DNA of 64,000 bases from Nemertoderma westbladi (taxonomy: Eukaryota; Xenacoelomorpha; Nemertodermatida; Nemertodermatidae). Below the pieces are notes generated by a model. That model was not told the DNA's origin, searched no databases, and saw only the letters and a program-made list of their open reading frames with translations. Where the stretch lies: NCBI GenBank assembly GCA_032718475.1, contig JAUCBJ010004375.1, positions 1 through 64,000 on the forward strand, read 5' to 3'. Position 1 is the stretch's first letter. Every line of letters begins with the position of its first letter. A program made the translations under genes and the position numbers. Below are positions 10,197-23,243 of the stretch, piece after piece.

Positions 10197-13100
10197 TACT
10201 TAACCGCTATCCCAACCTTTCTTTGTACCTCAGTTAGTTTAACCGCTATCCTAACCTTTGTTCCTCAGTTAGTTTAACCACTGTACTAACCTTTGTTCCT
10301 CAGTTAGTTTAACCACTGTTCTAACCTTTGTTCCTCAGTTAGTTTAACCACTGTTCTAACCTTTGTTCCTCAGTTAGTTTAACCACTGTTCTAACCTTTG
10401 TTCCTCAGTTAGTTTAACCACTGTTCTAACCTTTGTTCCTCAGTTAGTTTAACCACTGTTCTAACCTTTGTTCCTCAGTTAGTTTAACCACTGTTCTAAC
10501 CTTTGTTCCTCAGTTAGTTTAACAGCTGTCCCAATCTTTATTCCTCAGTTAGTTTAACCGCTATCCTAACCTTTGTTCCTCAGTTAGTTTAACCACTGTA
10601 CTAACCTTTGTTCCTCAGTTAGTTTAACCACTGTTCTAACCTTTGTTCCTCAGTTAGTTTAACCACTGTTCTAACCTTTGTTCCTCAGTTAGTTTAACCA
10701 CTGTTCTAACCTTTGTTCCTCAGTTAGTTTAACAGCTGTCCCAATCTTTCTTCCTCAGTTAGTTTAACCGCTATCCTAACCTTTGTTCCTCAGTTAGTTT
10801 AACCACTGTACTAACCTTTGTTCCTCAGTTAGTTTAACCACTGTTCTAACCTTTGTTCCTCAGTTAGTTTAACCACTGTTCTAACCTTTGTTCCTCAGTT
10901 AGTTTAACAGCTGTCCCAACCTTTGTTCCTCAGTTAGTTTAACCGCTATCCTAACCTTTGTTCCTCAGTTAGTTTAACCACTGTACTAACCTTTGTTCCT
11001 CAGTTAGTTTAACCACTGTTCTAACCTTTGTTCCTCAGTTAGTTTAACCACTGTTCTAACCTTTGTTCCTCAGTTAGTTTAACCACTGTTCTAACCTTTG
11101 TTCCTCAGTTAGTTTAACAGCTGTCCCAATCTTTATTCCTCAGTTAGTTTAACCGCTATCCTAACCTTTGTTCCTCAGTTAGTTTAACCACTGTACTAAC
11201 CTTTGTTCCTCAGTTAGTTTAACCACTGTTCTAACCTTTGTTCCTCAGTTAGTTTAACCACTGTTCTAACCTTTGTTCCTCAGTTAGTTTAACAGCTGTC
11301 CCAATCTTTATTCCTCAGTTAGTTTAACCGCTGTACCAACCTTTGTTCCTCAGTTAGTTTAACCGCTGTACCAACCTTTGTTCCTCAGTTAGTTTAACCG
11401 CTATCCTAACCTTTGTTCCTCAGTTAGTTTAACAGCTGTCCCAATCTTTATTCCTCAGTTAGTTTAACCGCTGTACCAACCTTTGTTCCTCAGTTAGTTT
11501 AACCGCTATACTAACCTTTGTTCCTCAGTTAGTTTAACAGCTGTCCCAACCTTTATTCCTCAGTTAGTTTAACCGCTGTTCTAACCTTTGTTCCTCAGTT
11601 AGTTTAACAGCTGTCCCAACCTTTATTCCTCAGTTAGTTTAACCGATGTCCTAACCGTTGTTCCTCAGTTAGTTTAACCGCTGTACTAACCTTTGTTCCT
11701 TTTTTAGTTTAACCCCTGTACTAACCTTTGTTCCTCAGTTAGTTTAACCGCTATCCTAACCTTTGTTCCTCAGTTAGTTTAACAGCTGTCCCAATCTTTA
11801 TTCCTCAGTTAGTTTAACCGCTGTACCAACCTTTGTTCCTCAGTTAGTTTAACCGCTGTACCAACCTTTGTTCCTCAGTTAGTTTAACCGCTATCCTAAC
11901 CTTTGTTCCTCAGTTAGTTTAACAGCTGTCCCAATCTTTATTCCTCAGTTAGTTTAACCGCTGTACCAACCTTTGTTCCTCAGTTAGTTTAACCGCTATA
12001 CTAACCTTTGTTCCTCAGTTAGTTTAACAGCTGTCCCAACCTTTATTCCTCAGTTAGTTTAACCGCTGTTCTAACCTTTGTTCCTCAGTTAGTTTAACAG
12101 CTGTCCCAACCTTTATTCCTCAGTTAGTTTAACCGATGTCCTAACCGTTGTTCCTCAGTTAGTTTAACCGCTGTACTAACCTTTGTTCCTCTTTTAGTTT
12201 AACCCCTGTACTAACCTTTGTTCCTCAGTTAGTTTAACCACTATCCTAACCTTTGTTCCTCAGTTACTTTAACCGATGTCCTAACCTTTGTTCCTCAGTT
12301 AGTTTAACCGCTGTTCTACCCTTTGTTCCTCAGTTAGTTTAACCGCTATACTAACCTTTGTTCCTCAGCTAGTTTAACCGCTGTACCAACCTTTGTTCCT
12401 CAGTTAGTTTAACCGCTATACTAACCTTTGTTCCTCAGTTAGTTTAACAGCTGTCCCAATCTTTATTCATCAGTTAGTTTAACCGCTGTACCAACCTTTG
12501 TTCCTCAGTTAGTTTAACCGCTATCCTAACCTTTGTTCCTCAGTTAGTTTAACAGCTGTCCCAATCTTTATTCCTCAGTTAGTTTAACCGCTGTACCAAC
12601 CTTTGTTCCTCAGTTAGTTTAACCGCTATACTAACCTTTGTTCCTCAGTTAGTTTAACAGCTGTCCCAACTTTATTCCTCAGTTAGTTTAACCGCTGTTC
12701 TAACCTTTGTTCCTCAGTTAGTTTAACAGCTGTCCCAACCTTTATTCCTCAGTTAGTTTAACCGATGTCCTAACCGTTGTTCCTCAGTTAGTTTAACCGC
12801 TGTACTAACCTTTGTTCCTCTTTTAGTTTAACCACTGTACTAACCTTTCTTCCTCAGTTAGTTTAACCACTATCCTAACCTTTGTTCCTCAGTTACTTTA
12901 ACCGATGTCCTAACCTTTGTTCCTCAGTTAGTTTAACCGCTGTTCTAACCTTTGTTCCTCAGTTAGTTTAACCGCTGTCCTAACCTTTGTTCCCCAGTTA
13001 GTTTAACCGCTATCCTAACCTTTGTTCCTCAGTTAGTTTAACCGCTATCCTAACCGTTGTTGTTTCTCAATTAGTTTATCCGATGTCCCAACCTTTGTTC

Positions 13101-16100
13101 CTTAGTTAGTTTAACCGATGTCCTAACCGTTGTTCCTCAGTTAGTTTAACCACTGTACTAACCTTTGTTCCTCAGTTAGTTTAACCGCTGTACTAACCTT
13201 TGTTCCTCAGTTAGTTTAACCGCTCTCCTAACCGTTGTTGTTTCTCAATTAGTTTAACCGCTGTTCTAACCTGTGTTCCTCAGTTAGTTTAACCGTTGTT
13301 CTATCCTTTGTTCCTCAGTTAGTTTAACCCCTGTCCCAACTTTCATTCCTCAGTTAGTTTAACCGCTGTCCCAACCTTTGTCCCTCAGTTAGTTTAACCG
13401 GTGTTCTAACCTTTGTTCCTCAGTTAGTTTAACCGCTATACAAACCTTTGTTCCTCAGTTAGTTTAACCGCTGTCCCAACCTTTATTCCCCAGTTAGTTT
13501 AACAGCTGTCCCAACCTTTGTTCCTTAGTTAGTTTAACCGCTGTCCTAAGCTTTGTTCATCAGTTAGTGTAACCGATGTCCTATCCTAACCTTTGTTCCT
13601 CAGTTAGTTTAACCGATGTCCTAACCTTTGTTCCTCAGTTAGTTTAACCACTGTACTAACCTTTGTTCCTTAGTTAGTTTAACCGCTGTCCTAAGCTTTG
13701 TTCATCAGTTAGTCTAACCGATGTCCTATCCTAACCGTTGTTCCTCAGTTAGTTTAACCGATGTCCTAACCTTTGTTCCTCAGTTAGTTTAACCGCTATA
13801 CTAACCTTTGTTCATCAGTTAGTTTAACCGCTGTCCTAACTTTGTTCCTCAGTTAGTTTAACCGCTGTCCTAACCTTTGTTCCCCAGTTAGATTAACCGC
13901 TATCCTAACCTTTGTTCCTCAGTTAGTTTAACCGATGTCCTATCCTAACCTTTGTTCCTCAGTTAGTTTAACCGATGTCCTAACCTTTGTTCCTCAGTTA
14001 GTTCAACCGATGTCCTAACCTTTGTTCCTCGGTTAGTTTAACCACTGTCCTAACCTTTGTTCCTCAGTTAGTTTAACCGCTGTCCTAACCTTTGTTCCCC
14101 AGTTAGATTAACCGCTATCCTAACCTTTGTTTCTCAGTTAGTTTAACCGCTATACTAACCTTTGTTCCTCAGTTAGTTTAACCGCTGTCCCAACCTTTGT
14201 TCCTTAGTTAGTTTAACCGATGTCCTAACCGTTGTTCCTCAGTTAGTTTAACCGCTGTTCTAACCTTTGTTCCCCAGTTAGTTTAACCGCTATCCTAACC
14301 TTTGTTCCTCAGTTAGTTTAACCGATGTCCTATCCTAACCTTTGTTCCTCAGTTAGTTTAACCGATGTCCTATCCTAACCTTTGTTCCTCAGTTAGTTTA
14401 ACCGATGTCCTAACCTTTTTTCCTTAGTTAGTTTAACCGATGTCCTAACCGTTGTTCCTCAGTTAGTTTAACCGCTGTTCTAACCTTTGTTCCCCAGTTA
14501 GTTTAACCGCTGTCCTAACCTTTGCTCCCCAGTTAGATTAACCGCTATCCTAACCTTTGTTTCTCAGTTAGTTTAACCGCTATCCTAACCGTTGTTGTTT
14601 CTCAATTAGTTTATCCGATGTCCCAACCTTTTTTCCTTAGTTAGTTTAACCGATGTCCTAACCGTTGTTCGTCAGTTAGTTTAACCACTGTACTAACCTT
14701 TGTTCCTCAGTTAGTTTAACCACTGTACTAACCTTTGTTCCCCAGTTAGTTTAACCGCTATCCTAACCTTTGTTCCTCAGTTAGTTTAACCGCTATCCTA
14801 ACCGTTGTTGTTTCTCAATTAGTTTATCCGATGTCCCAACCTTTTTTCCTTAGTTAGTTTAACCGATGTCCTAACCGTTGTTCCTCAGTTAGTTTAACCG
14901 CTGTTCTAACCTTTGTTCCCCAGTTAGTTTAACCGATATCCTAACCTTTGTTCCTCAGTTAGTTTAACCGATGTCCTATCCTAACCTTTGTTCCTCAGTT
15001 AGTTTAACCGATGTCCTATCCTAACCTTTGTTCCTCAGTTAGTTTAACCGATGTCCTAACCTTTGTTCCTCAGTTAGTTCAACCGATGTCCTAACCTTTG
15101 TTCCTCGGTTAGTTTAACCACTGTCCTAACCTTTGTTCCTCAGTTAGTTTAACCGCTGTCCTAACCTTTGTTCCCCAGTTAGATTAACCGCTATCCTAAC
15201 CTTTGTTTCTCAGTTAGTTTAACCGCTATCCTAACCGTTGTTGTTTCTCAATTAGTTTATCCGATGTCCCAACCTTTTTTCCTTAGTTAGTTTAACCGAT
15301 GTCCTAACCGTTGTTCCTCAGTTAGTTTAACCACTGTACTAACCTTTGTTCCTCAGTTAGTTTAACCACTGTACTAACCTTTGTTCCCCAGTTAGTTTAA
15401 CCGCTATCCTAACCTTTGTTCCTCAGTTAGTTTAACCGCTATCCTAACCGTTGTTGTTTCTCAATTAGTTTATCCGATGTCCCAACCTTTGTTCCTCAGT
15501 TAGTTTAACCGATGTCCTAACCGTTTTTCCTCAGATAGTTTAACCGCTGTTCTAACCTTTGTTCCTCAGTTAGTTTAACCGCTATACTAACCTTTGTTCC
15601 TCAGTTAGTTTAACCGCTATACTAACCTTTGTTCCTCAGTTAGTTTAACCGATGTCCTAACCTTTGTTCCTCAGTTAGTTTAACCCCTGTCCCAACTTTT
15701 ATTCCTCAGTTAGTTTAACCGCAGTCCCAACCTTTGTTCCTCAGTTAGTTTAACCGATGTCCTAACCTTTGTTCCTCAGTTAGTTTAAAATATGTCCCAA
15801 CCTTTAATCCTCAGTTAGTTTAACCGCTGTTCTAACCTTTGTTCCTCAGTTAGTTTAACCCCTGTCCCAACTTTTATTCCTCAGTTAGTTTAACCGCTGT
15901 CCCAACCTTTGTTCCTTAGTTAGTTTAACCGATGTCCTAGCCTTTGTTCCTTAGTTAGTTTAACCGATGTCCCAACCTTTGTTCCTCAGTTAGTTTAACC
16001 CCTGTCCCAACTTTTATTCCTCAGTTAGTTTAACCGCAGTCCCAACCTTTGTTCCTTAGTTAGTTTAACCGATGTCCTAGCCTTTGTTCCTTAGTTAGTT

Positions 16101-18182
16101 TAACCGATGTCCCAACCTTTGTTCCTCAGTTAGTTTAACCCCTGTCCCAACTTTTATTCCTCAGTTAGTTTAACCGCTATACTAACCTTTGTTCCTCAGT
16201 TAGTTTAACCGCTATACTAACCTTTGATCCTCAGTTAGTTTAACCGCTGTCCCAACCTTTGTTCCTTAGTTAGTTTAACCGCTGTTCTAACCTTTGTTCC
16301 TCAGTTAGTTTAACCGCTATACTAACCTTTGTTCCTCAGTTAGTTTAACAGCTGTCCCAACCTTTGTTCATTAGTTAGTTTAACCGATGTCCTAACCTTT
16401 GTTCCTTAGTTAGTTTAACCGATGTCCCAACCTTTATTCCTCAGTTAGTTTAACCGCTGTTCTAACCTTTGTTCCTCAGTTAGTTTAACCCCTGTCCCAA
16501 CTTTTATTCCTCAGTTAGTTTAACCGCTATACTAACCTTTGTTCCTCAGTTAGTTTAACCGCTATACTAACCTTTGTTCCTCAGTTAGTTTAACCGTTAT
16601 ACTAACCTTTGTTCCTCAGTTAGTTTAACCGATGTCCTAACCTTTGTTCCTCAGTTAGTTTAACCCCTGTCCCAACTTTTATTCCTCAGTTAGTTTAACC
16701 GCAGTCCCAACCTTTGTTCCTCCGTTAGTTTAACCGATGTCCTAACCTTTGTTCCTCAGTTAGTTTAAAATATGTCCCAACCTTTGTTCCTCAGTTAGTT
16801 TAACCACTGTACTAACCTTTGTTCCTCAGTTAGTTTAACCACCATTCTAACCTTTGTTCCTCAGTTAGTTTAACCGCTGTCCCAACCTTTGTTCCTTAGT
16901 TAGTTTAACCGCTGTCATAGGCTTTGTTCATCAGTTAGTGTAACCGATGTCCTATCCTAACCTTTGTTCCTCAGTTAGTTTAACCACTGTACTAAACTTT
17001 GTTCCTCAGTTAGTTTAACCACTGTTCTAACCTTTGTTCCTCAGTTAGTTTAACCGCTGTCCTAACCTTTGTTCCCCAGTTAGTTTAACCGCTATCCTAA
17101 CCTTTGTTCCTCAGTTAGTTTAACCGCTATCCTAACCGTTGTTGTTTCTCAATTAGTTTATCCGATGTCCCAACCTTTGTTCCTTAGTTAGTTTAACCGA
17201 TGTCCTAACCTTTGTTCCTCAGTTAGTTTAACCGCTGTCCTAACCTTTGTTCCTCAGTTAGTTTAACCACTGTACTAACCTTTGTTCCTCAGTTAGTTTA
17301 ACCACTGTTCTAACCTTTGTTCCTCAGTTAGTTTAACCGCTATCCCAACCTTTGTTCCTCAGTTAGTTTAACCGCTGTCCTAACCTTTGTTCCCCAGTTA
17401 GTTTAACCGCTATCCCAACCTTTGTTCCTCAGTTAGTTTAACCACTGTAATAACCTTTGTTCCTCAGTTAGTTTAACCACTGTTCTAACCTTTGTTCCTC
17501 AGTTAGTTTAACCGCTATACTAACCTTTGTTCCTCAGTTAGTTTAACCGATGTCCCAACCTTTGTTCCTCAGTTAGTTTAACCCCTGTCCCAACTTTTAT
17601 TCCTCAGTTAGTTTAACCGCTATACTAACCTTTGTTCCTCAGTTAGTTTAATCTTTGCACGCTAACATTTGTTCCTCACTGTAACTGCTATGTCCTAACC
17701 TTTGTTCCTCAGTTAGTTTAACCGCTGTCCCAACCTTTGTTTCTTAGTTAGTTTAACCGCTGTTCTAACCTTTGTTCCTCAGTTAGTTTAACCGCTATAC
17801 TAACCTTTGTTCCTCAGTTAGTTTAACCCCTGTCCCAACTTTTATTCCTCAGTTAGTTTAACCGCTGTCCCAACCTTTGTTCCTCAGTTAGTTTAACCGA
17901 TGTCCTATCCTTTGTTCCTCAGTTAGTTTAACCGATGTCCCAACCTTTGTTCCTCAGTTAGTTTAACCACTGTACTAACCTTTGTTCCTCAGTTAGTTTA
18001 ACCACTATTCTAACCTTTGTTCCTCAGTTAGTTTAACCGCTTCCCCAACCTTTGTTCCTTAGTTAGTTTAACCACTGTCATAAGCTTTGTTCATCAGTTA
18101 GTGTAACCGATGTCCTATCCTAACCTTTGTTCCTCAGTTAGTTTAACTGATGTCCTAACCTTTATTCCTCAGTTAGTTTAAC
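10197..18182. repeat. 35-bp satellite array, about 220 units, with higher-order structure
   Basis: The plus-strand unit is CTAACCTTTGTTCCTCAG followed by TTAGTTTAACCACTGTT. Units vary mostly in the last third (ccactgtt, ccactgta, cagctgtccc, ccgctatcc, ccgatgtcc). A few carry an extra tatc step or a longer form with gttgttgtttctcaatt. Blocks repeat at a higher order: the run from about 11281 recurs 490 bp (14 units) later at 11771, with a partial third copy near 12450. The array ends abruptly at the BEL-H LTR, so it probably continues beyond the right edge. Confidence 0.95.
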
Positions 18183-19950
18183 TGTAAAACTATCTGCATA
18201 AGAATCCCCGACCAGGCAGATCTATATGTGAACTACTAATCAACGATTCCCGGGTCGAGATCTCCACAAAGAATATAATTTACCGCTATAGCGGGTCCTT
18301 ATCTGATCTACTAAACAGCCTCCCCAGAGTGTATATTTTCTAGGATAATCTATTGATAATTTCGAGTTCAATAAATATTTCAGGTTTTTATAAAAAACAT
18401 TTCCCATATGAACAGCAATTGCTGAATATGTAACAGTAACAATAAATGGATAACAAATTCACGCCAAACTGTTTATCTAAATTTACATCAGACTTACCGT
18501 AATTCTAAAAATTGCAAATATCTCGGCAAGAATTGTCTAATTGTCCTTGTCAGCTAGGATACAGTGCCTAAATTGTCCATAGCGCAAGTTAGTTGTATAG
18601 TGGCAAATAACTAATTTCCACCTAATATAGAATAATTCCTAACAGTCTGTCAGTCATGCACAGCAGAATATATTCCAACATTCCAGAATATGACATTCCA
18701 GAACACAAAATTATGTATAAGTAAACAAATTAATTCTACACCACCCTGCACAGTAACCAAGGAACTCAACTGATGCTGCCTGGAACCCAACAACCAATCA
18801 AATGTCGGCTCACGCATAGCAACCACGAATTGAGCTCCTATAATCTCTTGCCAAGGCTACGCTAAACTGAGGTATAGAATTATTCACCTATAAATAACTA
18901 TTGGCTTATTTTCTGCTGTTGCGTTGTGCGTGTTTTTTGCTTCGCTGTGCGGATTGTTCAATTTTCATACGGGTGTCCTAAATTTTGTAAGGCTGGTGAA
19001 ATGTAAGACAGCTAAAGTTGATGACCTACACCTGACAAATGTTTCTCCCATTTACTCGTAATGATGCTCTAACCTGACTTCCCTTGACTATTAGTATCCG
19101 TGCGACTATGGTTGTTCAGCCGCTTGTATCCATGTTTCCCAACCTTCCGGCCCACGTAAATGACGCTTAGCTCGTCATGTTGTAAATGTTTTAACCGATA
19201 ACATTGTTGAAAATAAGATCTAATTGAAGTTAGAACTCAAGATAGTATAATCTGATACTTAAATTCACAAAATAATTACTTCCAAACACGAACGAAATAC
19301 AGGTAATTATAAGATTGTAAATTCTATTTGTGAATATTTCTAAAAGTAATATAATATTAATCTGCCCTACTAACTGACTAAATGACTAACTTACTAACTT
19401 ACTAACTTATTGCAAAAGAGGGGGTGGGCCCTTTTATACCACAACGTTGACACCTAATCACGTTATATCGAATCACATTTAAGCTTAACTAGTATGTATC
19501 CCTTAGCAACCTATGCATTCATATGTTAGTGAAGCAAAGGTGGCAAACATCCAACAATGAAGGGCTAAACAATAAATTTGATCATAACATTGTTATCTGC
19601 CGGTCCTGTCCTAACATATTAGTATTTCTCCTCTAAAGACATGAATCAGTGCGAGTATAGGTCCCATCAATAGAGCAAAGGCAACGCCTTCCAGCGGTCA
19701 ATATAGAAATTGCACTGAATATTTTATTAAATCTGAGATAACATGGTGGGGCGAGCCACGAAAGTAAAGGAACGGCTTAATACCGATAAAAATAAAATTA
19801 TCCTTCGGTGTTTCTTAAAAATATACTTCACTTCCTATTCATAAGTAAGATAATATAAATCATGGCAAATATTTCCATTTACTAAAAATTCTACTATTAT
19901 TAAGCAATTATTGTTAATAGCAAATTAAGTACCGACACAAAATCAATACA
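18183..19950 (-). repeat. BEL-H 3' LTR (1,768 bp)
   Basis: On the plus strand it starts TGTAAAACTATC and ends CAATACA, i.e. TG...CA ends. The start is shared with 63110. The end is set by the polypurine tract complement (ccgctccagg) that follows. Confidence 0.85.
18889..18896 (+). promoter_or_regulatory. TATA-like box in the BEL-H LTR, antisense to the element
   Basis: TATAAATA on the plus strand, with ccaatc about 170 bases upstream; the copy in the other LTR is at 63816-63823. BEL-H itself reads the other way, so this would be an antisense promoter. Chance occurrence is possible. Confidence 0.25.
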
Positions 19951-19957
19951 CCGCTCC
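19951..19957 (-). promoter_or_regulatory. BEL-H polypurine tract
   Basis: Minus strand CCTGGAGCGG directly before the LTR TG. The same GGAGCGG precedes the 3' LTR of BEL-A and BEL-B. It primes plus-strand DNA synthesis. Confidence 0.75.
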
Positions 19958-21781
19958 AGGTTACGTCGTGTTACTATAACAACGAATAACCTCCAGTACC
20001 GTGTTCACCGTATCACCTTACAAATAAACTAACTAATATCTAAATAAACAAGTATAAATTCTTACATAACACTTCCTTCGAGCGAACATATACACAAATA
20101 CACTTCCATTGCAGTGTTAGCAATTATTATATAGGTAAACAATCGAATCATAGAGCAGAAAATATCGAATAAAACTAACTTAAACTTCGATTCAATTATC
20201 ATATAATTATTAATACACTCATAGGTTTACAAATCACCTCGGTTAATGTACTAATTAATAGTTAAATATTGCAAAACTAGTTGAAATAGTATGCCATAAC
20301 TCTTGTTAATTACATTCATTAGCAATGCATTGTGCTTACATAATATTGTTAGAAATATGGGAAAAATTCAGATTGTTAGATTTATAATTACATCTTAGTT
20401 ATAATTCACCCTTGCGAGCAAAACTAAAATAATTATAAAATACAATTAATTACCTAGAGGTTAGAACATAGGTAATTTCATGGATTGAAAATAAACTATA
20501 ACACAAACAATTATAAGTATTATTATAAGTTGTAATAAACGCGCGCGCATCGATATCATAGGTCACGGGATACCACATACAGAACGAATCTAGTATAGTG
20601 GTCTTCAGGATTATCAAGGGCATTGTAAATTAGTTGAAAGTATGCCGAGTTTCGTTATTAACAAGATATCTCGGAATTGTCCTGTTTGAGCGGAATATTA
20701 ACTATACAGGACCTCGAAGGGGCCAATCACGACAAACCTCACGGCATGGATATGGAATTGCATACGCTGGTTATCTCTGGTTATGATACCTTACCCTAAT
20801 CCTGGTTTAACGCGCAAATGTGACACGTCGGTCACATGTTCAACTTTATCCATCATACGTACTGCGAAAGGTTGGGCCACCAAAAGGATACATTCCAGAA
20901 AGTGAGAACCTTATACCTCTTCTGCGCCCAATAGATTGGTTGGTTGTGGTTTTCTACTGATCGTAACGGTAGTAGCGTAGCGGTAACGAAATTTCAAACT
21001 CTTCACATCCTTTGGATCAACTTCTACAGCATCCAAAACGGTCGCTTCCTATATGATGCAACCTCTTCCTTCAGTCGGTAACCCTCTCTCATGATTCTGC
21101 ATTAAACGCCGATGATTGTCAATGCACCATAGTCTTCTATAGCTTCTGTGAAACTTAAAAGAGTCTGATTAGTCTAGGTAGGAAAGGCTTTGAGTTCACC
21201 AGAGCATCTAGGGTCCACACCCGCCATGCTCAGTCAATGCCTTCTAGCTGTCTAAATTTTGAAAATAATTGCGCTCTAAATAACAACAAATTGTTATAAT
21301 TAAATGGACAGACAAACATTTTTGCATTTAAAAAAAATATAAATGATGTCAATTAATTTGTCACAAAGTTTGTCGGAAAAATGGGAAGTTCGTCAATAAA
21401 TTGATTCTGGGATTTGCTACTCCAACGTACGCTAGACGATATGCTCTCCCCAGGACAGCTGGACAGTAGTACCAATGTACGTGTGAGACAGGTCCTTCTC
21501 GATTATTATTTTTATTATTTCTAAAAACAAAATTTACACAACTCGTCATTATGGTCTCCTTTGGAAATTCCCATGTTATTATATTACGACTTATTTTTAT
21601 ATTTTACATTAGACAATCCAATGTGTGAAAGGAAATATAATTATTTACAACTCTTACTTTATTTCGTAGGCCTACAATGAAACTTAGTTCGAAATTCCAT
21701 TCAATGGCAATAATCCGCTCCTATGAACGAAATGAGTTCATATTAACAATGGAATTTCGATAGGCCCTAAACGTTTATATT
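19958..21781 (-). other. BEL-H 3' region with decayed coding traces
   Basis: No intact ORF. On the minus strand around 20800-21060 two open segments without start codons read DPKDVKSLKFRYRYATTV and VEHVTDVSHLRVKPG in shifted frames, which look like remnants of a protein. They may be what is left of a third ORF like that of BEL-A, but I see no zinc knuckle. The rest is AT-rich. Confidence 0.35.
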
Positions 21782-23243
21782 TTAAGACAATGTCGAGACT
21801 GTAGAGATTTTATAATCTCTTGTCTTGTCTCGAAACTCTTCCAACAATACTAACTGTTGGACTGGTCGGTCAATCACTCGTCTGTCAATGGTTTTTACTG
21901 TGACAGTTCTAACTATTCCGTCTGTGTCTGGTTTTACCTTTGTAATTATTCCAGTTAGCCAGTAATGTCTCTTTAGATTTTTCTCCGCTAATAACACAAA
22001 GTCACCTTCCCTTAAATTACGTGTGCTGTTATACCACCTTGTACGGGTTGATATAGAAGGTAAATAGAACTTCTGCCAAATCTCCCAGAATCTGCTAGCA
22101 AGTAACTGAGTAACTTTCCAGCTCTTGGTGCTGTACAGGTCGCTATCAGCTGGGATTGAAGCAGGTACTAAAGGTGCTGGTGACTGCATCAAAAGGTGAT
22201 TTGGAGTTAATGTGATCGCATTATCGTCACTATCGACAGCTAGGGCTATAGGACGAGAGTTTAGCACGGATTCGATCTCGGCGAATAATGTTATTAATTG
22301 ATCATCATTGAGTGTTTTATTCATTGGAATGGTTTTGTTAATAGCGAGTTTAATAGAACGGATCATTCGTTCCCAAATACCTCCTCTTCATGGGCTGTCA
22401 GTGACGTTAAAGTTCCACTCAATGTGTTTCGGTGACAGTTCAGTTATTACCTGGTCATAGTCTATACTGTTTAAAGCCCGCTTTAACTCATTGTCTGCAC
22501 CAACGAAGTTAGAACCTCGATCAGAATAGAATGCGCGTACTAAACCACGTCTCGCTATAAATCTGCGAAGAGCTAAAATAAACGCATTAGTTGTCATATC
22601 AGATACACGTTCAATATGTATGGCTCTACTCGCGGTACAGGTAAATATTGCACCCCACCTTTTTATCATTACACGACCACGTTTGGCTTGAAAAGGCCCA
22701 AAACAATCGATGCCAGTATTGGTAAATGGCGGCTGGTGTGCTTGCACACGTGCTAGAGGTAGGTTGCTCATTTCTTGCTTTTCTAGTCTAGTGTGTAGTG
22801 TTTTACAAGTTATGCAATTACTCATTACGGATGTCAGTGCTTTGCTAGGTTTTATAAGAACAAAACGATTTCTTAGAAAAGACAGACAGTGTGCTCGACC
22901 AGCATGTTTCAGTTTTATATGTGCGTCTAAAATCAAAGCACGTTGTAATTCAAAGTGAGGTGGCATTATGATTGGGTAGAGGAAATTGTAAGAAATGTCA
23001 GCGGCTTGTAGTCTCGATTTATGACAAATAAGACCATTATATATAGTAGGACTCCACTTTACAAGCGACGATGGCGTCACAGCCTTCTTTTCAGTGATAA
23101 GTTGATATTCTCTCAAGAAATGTCTGAGCTGGTAATGTTGAATAATATCGAACTCTGCTCTATCTGTCTCTCCTATAGACAAATGTCTTGATAGGCCTCC
23201 ACGCCCACGCAGATTAGCGATACATTGTCTTATCCAGGCTACC
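21782..23243 (-). pseudogene. BEL-H integrase and C-terminal DUF5641-like tail
   Basis: Continues the pol frame of 35184-40131 across the BEL-B insertion. Visible parts: H2C2 zinc region (HAGRAHC ... CITCKTL), first catalytic Asp in GIDCFGPF, second in FYSDRGSNFVG, then a TGA stop at 22388-22390 where BEL-A has the Trp of ESPWRGGSWER. The frame goes on past the stop (ending at 21782) with GGIWERM, carrying the probable catalytic Glu, and the DUF5641-like tail (LREGDFVLLAEKN, VDRPVQ-type end). Integrase is therefore truncated before its last catalytic residue. Confidence 0.85.

Noticed and set aside
10197-18182. CRISPR-like array (regular short repeats)
   Set aside because: Units are head to tail with no unique spacers, in an animal genome; a satellite.
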